Shown in pieces: positions 56,886 through 64,000 of a DNA stretch of 64,000 bases. The notes under the pieces were generated by a model. The model was not told the DNA's origin and made no database searches. It worked only from the letters and a program-made list of their open reading frames with translations. This DNA comes from Diphasiastrum complanatum (taxonomy: Eukaryota > Streptophyta > Lycopodiopsida > Lycopodiales > Lycopodiaceae): the NCBI GenBank assembly GCA_029204225.1, contig CM055102.1:21966386-22030385 (forward strand), given 5' to 3'. The position numbers were made by a program, and so were the translations under genes. How positions within the stretch are numbered: the stretch's first letter is position 1; each line of letters opens with the position of its first letter.

Positions 56886-57070
56886 TGAACGGAGAGCACA
56901 TCGTGTTGTCCAAGGACCAGATTGTTGTGGAACATATGATATATTGATCTCATATGGAGATGTCCTAGGCATTGATGCCATAGGATATGCTTGTCTGATA
57001 AGGTGTAGACATGGGCTATATTTAGCATTGCAATTATTAAGCACAATAATAATGAACATTTACACACCAA
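56886..57070 (-). pseudogene. copia pre-integrase fragment
   Basis: The minus strand reads HVYTLSDKHILWHQCLGHLH then MRSIYHMFHNNLVLG, the His-containing pre-integrase motif. About 60 residues; no further integrase is seen. Confidence 0.7.
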
Positions 57071-57257
57071 AATGTAATCTGTTTTAGAGGATATGACTTA
57101 TCCAAGAAATAAGTGACCCAATGTATAAGACAAATTTTTTATTTTTAGCTTTGTGCTTCATTGTCCTACGTGTCTACGAAGTATCATGACAATAGGAGAC
57201 AAGGATGTTATCATAATATTATGTCTTCAAAATAATTTAGGTAATGCTAATTTCAAG

Positions 57258-57335
57258 AAAAGTTACTATGCGACCATTGATTCCTCTTTATGTATGAAAA
57301 GTTACTATGCGATCATTGATTCCTCTTTATGTATG
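57258..57335. repeat. 39-bp tandem repeat
   Basis: Two units (57258-57296, 57297-57335; AAAAGTTACTATGCGA start) differ at one base (CCATTG and TCATTG). Confidence 0.92.
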
Positions 57336-57722
57336 ATTGTATAATTTACCTATTTTGAAAATTTGTAATATATGTTTGTGCATTGCACTTAGAAATTAGC
57401 ATAGCCAATAGAGTTATTGCATCTCTTTTAATGAGTTTGTTCCAATGTTACATGGCTATTCTATATTAATCACAACAAAAATAGAAATGAATTATGTTTC
57501 AATTGCACTTTATGTTATTCTACAAGGAAAAAAAAACATAATTGTCATGATGTATTATCATTTAGATTCTAAATTTGTACTTTACACACATGCAAATGAC
57601 ATTGTTTGGTTTAATACGTAAAAAACAAAATACTCTTAGCTAGTAAGGAAATCAATATCAATGTGAGTGCAGATATAGTTTGGTATCATGAGTCATGAAT
57701 AGATATCATAATGGACACGAAG

Positions 57723-57780
57723 ACACACACACACACACACATGTATGTATGTATGTAGATGTATGTAGATGTATGTTTAT
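57723..57780. repeat. (AC)n and (TGTA)n microsatellite
   Basis: About ten AC units followed by imperfect ATGTATGTAG repeats. Confidence 0.9.
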
Positions 57781-59089
57781 GTGTGGATGTATATATGTAT
57801 ATAAACATATCATATGAGTAGTTCTAGGAATGGAAGATAAATCATTTTGATATGTCTTATACTTGAGTAAAATTGGAAAAACCACTTGGAATATTGGTGA
57901 TTATGAGTCACGATTTTATTCATGTCATTCTTACTCTTTGCGTTAAATATATGATACTTGACTCCATAAAAGTTAGCTACAATGCCATTCTCGTTATTGT
58001 ATCTTTGCCTTCAATCAATCTTTCACCTAAAAGTTTGTCTCATGATTATTATTTTTGACTTGTAATACAAAACAAAATCACAAATATCTACCAAAAAAGG
58101 ACAAAGCCCCATTCAATCATTGATTAATTGAAGACCAAAAATAACATAGTTCAATTAAATCTACCAATACACCATCTACATCGTTGGTGATAATTCAGGG
58201 CTAGATCAGGGATTGGACTCAAACATTGGTTAGGGCTTGGAGAGATAATGTGAGTTTTATTTAGACCATAAATAGGGCTCATCCCCTTTATTTTATCATG
58301 ATTTGATAGACAAGATTTGTTTTTGATCTATCTTTGATCACATCGTCATTTTCTCACTCTTGCATATTTATTGGTTTCCATTGTTTAGAACCAAGTTGAT
58401 CCACAAGATCTAATTGCATTCATTATGTTCGACATTATCTTGATTATAAGTTTAGGTCCATTATCATCTTTGAAGATAAATCTAGTAGCATAACCCTCAG
58501 CTTTTTTGTATCATAAGATTCATAGTAAGAGATCCATTTGGACCTTGGCACTTAGTGGAACATCAATGTATGAAAATTTCACATGGTATTAAATCTTAGG
58601 TTATTCATCTTCCAAGATAATTTTAAATGATTCATTTTGTGAAAACTTTAAGACTGTGGTCCAAAATTCGAATCAACGAAGAGCTTGTTTTGTGTATTCT
58701 CCTCAAGATTTTGCATCAAAAGTCTTTGATGGAAAAATCTACCTCAAAAATAACCCAATCTCTTTTTCTCCTATTTTTTTGGAATTATTTGAATACTATT
58801 TTACATCATTATTTCTCAAATCTTTACTTTGATTCTGAATGGTAGTGATCTGCAACAAAATTGCTATAATATTTATTCTAGTCTCAATGGAGCTTCAAAG
58901 TGTGAATAGAATATTGCACATTCTTTATTCTTGATCTGATCTAGTCTCTTATGAATGTCTTAGATATCTTTTTCAACACTTAGATAGTGCTTCAAAAGCA
59001 TGGGATTAGGTTTCGTGCATATCAAAAGTTTGATTAAGTATGATCTAGATCTACTCATTCTAATTTCCTCAAGTAAAAGAGAGGGGAGG

Positions 59090-59478
59090 GGTCTAGGTCT
59101 TGTACTGGAGTCAAGTGATAAATTGGCCTCCCTCTAACTTCTCTATTTGGAAGATTAGAATGAATCGTTTTCACTCATTTAGATTCTGATATTATGATAG
59201 GTTTGGAGCAAAGCTCTCATTAAACACAAGACGATACTAAGCTTGACAAGAGACCAAAACTTGCTCTATACATCATCAAGATGATGTGTCCCAATGAGTT
59301 CCTCAATAAGTTGGAGAGAGCTAGTACAACAGAGGAGGCTTGGAAAACATTATAAGGATTCCATGAATCAGAAGTTATTACCTTTTTAAAGTTTCTTGTT
59401 TTGAAGGAATTGATATGCCAATATGCAAACAAGAAACAAATTTCAACAAATCAAGTTGAAGAGACATGAAAAAGTTTT
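59090..59478 (+). pseudogene. copia gag remnant
   Basis: Frames give LESSDKLASSNFSIWKIRMN-like sequence, then KRPKLALYIIKMMCPNEFLN and KLERASTTEEAWKTL, a copia gag core of the F/H type, with stops. It runs directly into an LTR start at 59479, so everything between mid-gag and the 3' end was deleted. Confidence 0.75.
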
Positions 59479-59723
59479 GTGAAAACTTGTCAAAATCTAG
59501 CTTCGTTATTTTGCAATTCTTGTTTGTGAGAAAAATTCACACGTGTGGAGCATGTTCCCACATGTGAAAAATAGACAAAAATATCTTAGTTATGTTGAGT
59601 TAGGGGTACTCAAGTTTTCAGTAAGATCTAGCCAAGTGTTTTATGCTGATTAGGCCATTTTGGCATTAGAGGCAAAATAGACAAGTACACATGGCAAGTT
59701 GTGATTAGGCCAAAAGTAGGTTG
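59479..59723 (+). repeat. partial copia LTR (U3 part)
   Basis: Starts TGTGAAAACTTGTC and carries the G-box/E-box module at 59538-59566. It resembles the U3 start of the K LTR. It is cut at 59723 by an LTR on the opposite strand. Confidence 0.75.
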
Positions 59724-60361
59724 TGTGAAAATTCACACGTGTGGGAATGCCTAATGTGTGAAATTGATCTCCTAAGCTTTGTTCTTTCAGTGTAGATCAA
59801 CTATTGATTGAAATCCAAGATCAATGTCCAATTCTAAGGCAAAGAGACAATTCTACATGCATACATTCATAACCAAAGTAGTTTCACACGTGTGCAAGTA
59901 CTTCATGAAAAAACTAAGTCCCCATAAGCTCCTCTCCTCGGGTAGAGAGAGAATCCAATCAATTTGGTCTCGAGTAGAGAGAGAGTGTAATACACACAAA
60001 AATGATAGATCTCCAATTTGACTCAAAAACTCACATAAAATTATGATAGAAATCAAAATACATGTAGGAACTCGAGGTGATCTATGATTGATTCCTATTA
60101 GACCCCTTAGTCATAGCCCCTCTAATCGTAGTGGATGAGTGATGCAACATCTCTTGATTTTGATTGGACCCTTACATCAAATCTTTCACTTATGATTGGA
60201 CCCTTGACTCTTTGCCAACACATTGACTTGATCACTCATCAAATCTAACTTGGACACTTGTAAGCAACCTAACTAGCTCGAGGTACATCATAATTGAATT
60301 TTGGCCTAATGATAACAAAACATGTGTACTTGACTATTTGACCTCTAAAGCCAAAATTTGC
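59724..60361 (-). repeat. LTR of K type, truncated (K')
   Basis: Reads on the minus strand as the K LTR without its U3 start. Shared blocks: left end TGTGAAAATTCACACGTGTG, TGATTGAAATCCAAGATCAA, CTCCTCTCCTCGGGTAGAGA. It is interrupted at 60361-60362 where LTR N begins. Confidence 0.8.
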
Positions 60362-60952
60362 TGAATTCACACATGTGGGACGCCCTACACATGTATTTTT
60401 GATCTCCTAAGCACAATTACACCATAAAGATCAGACTAGCATTGGTTGTCAATAGGAAAGCTGATCATACAAGGAATATTGTTGTGTTACAAGCAAGATC
60501 TGTCAACAAAACATAAGACAAAGCATCATAAATGCCTCTACTCGGCTAGAGAGAGAAAATAGAAAGTACAAAACTCGTGGAGAGAGAGAGGGCACAAAGA
60601 GCTTGTCTCCAAATTTGCATTACACACAAATTTTATCATATTCTCAATGAGAGTACATCACATATATATATAGATCCATGGACTCTTCTCCTACTTGAAG
60701 TTGAATTGGAGTTGTGGATCCACCTCTCAAGCTATCTAGACTTATCCAAGCCACCTCACTATGTCTAATTGTGCCACATAGTTTTTTCATGCATTAAATG
60801 TGGCATACAAAGTACAAATGGCAATTCCTATGGTAGCTCGAGTTTCTACTTCTACCTACCTTGAATATTTTATTCTAAGATGAGTCTTTACTAAGCCGAG
60901 CATTTTTAGGACCCTTACTCACAACATTAGATAGATTTTTCAATATTTTGAC
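60362..60952 (-). repeat. 3' LTR of copia element N
   Basis: The minus strand starts TGTCAAAATATTG after TTAAGAGGAG and ends CACACATGTGTGAATTCA-like sequence at 60362. It contains CTCTACTCGGCTAGAGAGAG near 60538 and TATATATATAGATCC near 60664. It lies inside the K'-type LTR, so N inserted later. Confidence 0.78.
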
Positions 60953-61276
60953 ACTCCTCTTAAAAATGTATCTAATGTGGATCAAGCATTGATCTTGAGA
61001 TAAGACCAAGATTAGACCTATGCTTTGAGAAGGCACTTTTGCAAACTGGCTTTGTGAGAAGATCAGCAATACATGAAGATGTGTCGACATGTTCTAAGTT
61101 GATTTCACCTCCAATGAGCTTTTCCCTTACAAAATGATGTGCCACTTCTATATGCTTGCTTCTTTCATGAAAAATAGGATTGTTTGCAAGAGCTTGTGCC
61201 TATATGTTGTCACATTTGATCAAGGGAAGATCATCCTCTTTGATGCAATTTAGCTCCATGATTAACCTCTTGATCT
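60953..61276 (-). pseudogene. copia RNase H C-terminus (element N)
   Basis: The minus strand reads RLIMELNCIKEDDLPLIKCD, AQALANNPIFHERSKHIEVA, HHFVREKLIGGEINLEHVD, SSCIADLLTKPVCKS and a stop near 60960. Very close to RNase H of elements A and H. At 61276 it changes abruptly into plus-strand gag of element M. Confidence 0.88.
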
Positions 61277-61850
61277 GTAATTATGTTTTGAGAGTCAAGG
61301 ATATTCATAGGGAGCTTGCATGTATTGGTGACTCAATCAATCAAAGTGAGCTAGTCCAAGTCATTCGCAATGGCTTGAGAGATGAATATGACAACCTTGT
61401 CCAATCCTATGCCATTAAGGAGGAGCTACCAAGTTTGGAGGCCCTTCAAAGTGTGCTTATTTCTGAAGAATCAAGACAAGAGTACAAACTCTTGAGGATG
61501 GACAAGCTATCACTCAATCATGATAATGGCAAAGTTCTATTTGCCAAGCATAAAGAGAGGAGTAAGAAGCAACATCATCACTTCTCTAATGACAAAGCTA
61601 AAGACCAAGATGGAGAGGAGGAGGATACCTCTCATTCTTCTAATTCAAATCTCAAGAAGAAGAAGATCAAGTGCTTTTATTGTGGAAATAAAGGCCATTA
61701 TGCCACCAATTGCTTCAAGAAGAAAAATCAACTCAATCAAGCCAACATCACCAATGAGAAAGAAGACTATATTGCAAGTGATGGAGAAGGCTCTCTTATG
61801 GCTTCTCCTCTTCCACCTTCAACAAGTATGACTCATGGTATAATGATAGT
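61277..61850 (+). pseudogene. copia gag C-terminal half (element M)
   Basis: Reads NYVLRVKDIHRELACIGDSI then LPSLEALQSVLISEESRQEY, a basic region, and zinc knuckle CFYCGNKGHYATNC near 61676-61717. The frame is open where H has a stop. A frameshift near 61830 precedes the protease motif. The N-terminal half is missing. Confidence 0.88.
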
Positions 61851-62640
61851 GGAGCATCTTCACATATGTGTGGCTCCAAGCACTTTTTTTCATCTATTAT
61901 GCCTTATGATGGAGTCAAGAAGACCATATACATTGTAAGTAAGCATGAGTGCAATATTGAAGGAGTAGGGATTATTCCCTTGAAGCTTGCATCTTCCAAA
62001 GATCTCTTTCTCAACAATGTTCTTTTTGTCCCAAAGCTTACAAAGAACATCTTAAGTGTTGGCCAACTTCTTGATAGTAGCTTTGATGTCAATTTCAATA
62101 TTGACAATTGTGTGATCAAGAAGGATGGTGAGATCCTTGCATATGGATCAAGATCTGAAGGCATCTACAAATTGGATCCAAGTGAGAGTGCAAACTCTCT
62201 TGATGTTTCTTATATGTCCAATAGTTCAAAGGAGGATGATCACACAAGATGCACATATCTTCTCTCTTCAAGTATTATGGTGTATTCCTTATTATTCAAA
62301 GCATCTGTTGAGAAGAAATTCTCATTGAAGATCAAAGCTTTGAGGAGTATTGGAGCTCTTGAAGGAATATCACCATATGAAGTTTTATTCAAGATGAAGC
62401 CTAAGGTTGATCACCTTAGTGAACTTGGTACTGCTTGCTTTGCACATATTCCCTTGGAAACAAGGAGGAAGGGTGATCCAAGCTCATGGATCATGATTGG
62501 ATACTCATCCATCAAGGAGGCCTTTAGTGTCTTTACACTCTCTATTTCAAAAGTGATTGTGCATAGAGATGTCACATTGCATGAAGATTCAATCTTGGAA
62601 GTGGCCGAGATCAAGGCTTCTCAAGAAGCATCACAAGTTA
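61835..62640 (+). pseudogene. copia protease and eroded integrase (element M)
   Basis: Protease motif WYNDSGASSHMCGS (Asp intact), then GVKKTIYIVSKHECNIEGVG, VLFVPKLTKNILSVGQLLD and YGSRSEGIYKLDP. The integrase zinc-binding part and catalytic core are almost wholly lost: SSKEDDHTRCTYLLSSSIMV and KIKALRSIG remain (the Asp after RS is Ile), followed directly by GISPYEVLFKMKPKVDHL and the C-terminal HIPLETRRKGDPSSW. The frame stays open through this deletion. Confidence 0.85.
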
Positions 62641-63577
62641 TCTTTTTTGAAGGTATTCAAGTTATGATGGGGCCAATGTGTGAGAAGGAGTTTCTTCTTC
62701 ATATGATTTCAAGAAGATCTTCAAGATGTATGGCCAAGTCTTTATGGCTCACCTTACAAGGCAAAGAGGGGCATCTTTCATGTTGTATCTATTACAGCAC
62801 ATTCATATATGCTTCTCTTCCTTTTCTTGAAATGCTATCTTGCTTCATTGAATTTTCTGGATCTCAAAGTTTAAGAAAAGCTTTACAAGTTTTTTATGAT
62901 GCTTATGGTATGGACATGTTTCTTGTCATTATTGACTTAGATGTGTTTCCAATACTTTTTGAAGTAAGATATTGTATTGTCAAAAGTATGCTCTTGGTTC
63001 TAGTAAGAACAAGGTTGAGCTTGGTACTCACTTTTTTGAAAATCATGTTTTCACATGTTTTGAGGCAAATTGTAAACTCCTCTTGAGATTAAGTGAAGCA
63101 TCCAAAGTGGACACTTACATCCTTGAGGGAGTAACTAGACTAAAAAAGATCAAGATAGTCTTTGATATCAAGATTATATCCATCATGGATATAGTTTATT
63201 GTATGTGGACTAGTCAAGCTAGAAAGCATAATCTTGATAATCATCATTGTTTCACATCTTATGATCTTGATCTCCATGATCCTTATGAGGCTTGGAAGCC
63301 TCAGATTTCTCTATTTATGGTGCATCCATCATGCAAGTGGAAATTTCAAATCAAAGATCATCATCAAGCATGGAGGAAGCCCATGATCATAGTGGCATAT
63401 TGGTGGAGCACTCTTCAAAGGCATTGGCAAGAGATCTTATCATGGATATGGTGAGGGTGCTGCTATGATGGATCCCTTGGCTGATCTTCACTTCTTATGC
63501 ATACCAAAGGATCCACTCAAAAAGATTTACAAACTTCTCAAGTGATCTAGTACCTTTCCAAGCTATTTTTTGAGGAG
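62641..63577 (+). pseudogene. RT-less conserved block (element M)
   Basis: Continuing without a stop from integrase: SRRSSRCMAKSLWLTLQGKE, SQSLRKALQVFYDAYGMDMF; then, in the next frame from 62972, YALGSSKNKVELGTHFFENH, CKLLLRLSEASKVDTYILEG, SQARKHNLDNHH, DPYEAWKPQISL, ending LSWIW at 63454. It matches K, L and C. The A/YDA spacing recalls the RT N-terminus but YVDD and RNase H are absent. One frameshift lies near 62970. It ends before the polypurine tract at about 63571. Confidence 0.78.
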
Positions 63578-64000
63578 TGTGAGAAATTGGCAAAAATCTA
63601 GCTTGGTATTTTTTTATGATAGAAGTTTGTAAGTGAATCTCACATGTGTGGAGGATGTTCCCACGTGTGGAGAATTGTAAAGTAAATAAAAATGTTTGAT
63701 ATAGGGGTCTCATAGAATTTCATAGTCAAGCATTTAGGTGTAGGATGTTGATAGGGTCAAATTTGGCATTGATGGCAAATTATCCACTTCCAGTTGTAAT
63801 GCCACTATTGAGCCAAAATAGAGTAGGAGGCCAAACTTGTGCCAATTAGAGTGTAGACAAGTGTAATGCTTTTGTTTGATGAATTTTAAGAGGTCCACTA
63901 TGATTTAGAGGTGGAACCATGAGTGATCCAATAGAATTTGAGGTTTGCTTGAAAATGGTCCAATAGAATTTAGAGGTGCATGGATCAATGGTCCAATAGG
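63578..64000 (+). repeat. 3' LTR of element M, cut by window edge
   Basis: Starts TGTGAGAAATTGG. From about 63690 it matches the H LTR (ATAGGGGTCT, GGATGTTGATAGG, AATGCCACTATTGAGCC, GTCCAATAG repeats). It has an extra segment of roughly 85 bp near the start with the G-box/E-box module (63641-63669) that H lacks. Confidence 0.88.

Larger units (their letters stand above)
57071..59089. other. AT-rich spacer
   Basis: No supported gene over 2 kb. It holds two small repeats (57258-57335; 57723-57780). A CACATGGTATTAAATC near 58581 faintly resembles a primer site but has no LTR next to it. Confidence 0.5.
61277..64000 (+). mobile_element. RT-less copia derivative M with H-type LTR (5' end missing, runs off window)
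   Basis: Gag C-terminal half, protease, eroded integrase, then the RT-less block, a polypurine tract and the start of the 3' LTR at 63578. The gag and LTR are close to element H, but integrase is cut down and RT/RNase H are replaced. It begins mid-gag at a fusion with the minus-strand RNase H of N. Confidence 0.85.

Noticed and set aside
58581-58596. Possible primer-binding site CACATGGTATTAAATC
   Set aside because: Poor match after the first bases and no LTR boundary next to it.

Overview
This window is a block of plant nuclear DNA made almost entirely of LTR retrotransposons. The primer-binding sites match TGGTATCAGAGC, complementary to the 3' end of plant initiator tRNA-Met. The coding sequences are Ty1/copia in order gag, protease, integrase, reverse transcriptase, RNase H, with a smaller share of Ty3/gypsy and one LINE tail. 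I found no convincing host gene, tRNA, rRNA or CRISPR array. Strong nesting, AT-rich spacers and microsatellites suggest a land plant with a large, repeat-rich genome; the sequence alone does not show which group.

Layout. 1-3310: 5' end of a minus-strand copia element (O) and a candidate LTR (P) with heat-shock-like motifs and a duplicated primer site. 3340-5119: copia and gypsy integrase relics, one segment inverted. 5120-11550: element F, a complete copia element with 655-bp LTRs that differ at one base, a 5-bp target duplication and an unbroken 1317-codon gag-pol frame; it sits inside relic E (4241-5119 plus 11551-14130). 14353-24870: a nest in which RT-less element C, the LTR and gag start of copia element B, and internally deleted element A (17419-21664, target duplication AGGTC, inserted in B's gag) are stacked beside two other copia relics. 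25024-30929: element H, nearly full length with target duplication TGAAA, broken by several mutations. 30935-33540: copia relics I and J, with a MITE-like insert at 32147-32521. 33541-39060: AT-rich spacer with small tandem repeats and a (GT)n tract. 39102-42205: decayed Ty3/gypsy pol, followed by a TTCnnGAA-rich tract and an unassigned ORF (43076-44028). 44338-50020: unassigned minus ORFs, RT-less element K and copia relic G. 50040-50322: LINE tail. 50323-53740: AT-rich spacer. 53741-57070: copia RNase H relic, RT-less element L, gypsy gag and a copia pre-integrase fragment. 57071-64000: spacer, a gag relic, a stack of three LTRs, then RT-less element M, whose LTR runs off the window.

How the parts relate. 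F is the only element here that looks able to move by itself. A and H share one protein family, but A has a different LTR. M has H-type LTR sequence. C, K, L and M share a conserved non-catalytic ORF block where reverse transcriptase should be, so they look like a non-autonomous group that would depend on proteins from relatives. Several LTR families also share three short sequence modules: a quasi-palindromic G-box/E-box cluster near the U3 start, a CACACGTGTG-type palindrome just before the primer site, and CCAAT-type arrays with a CTCTCTACCCGAG motif. These shared modules and the RT-less block are the most unusual features of the window.
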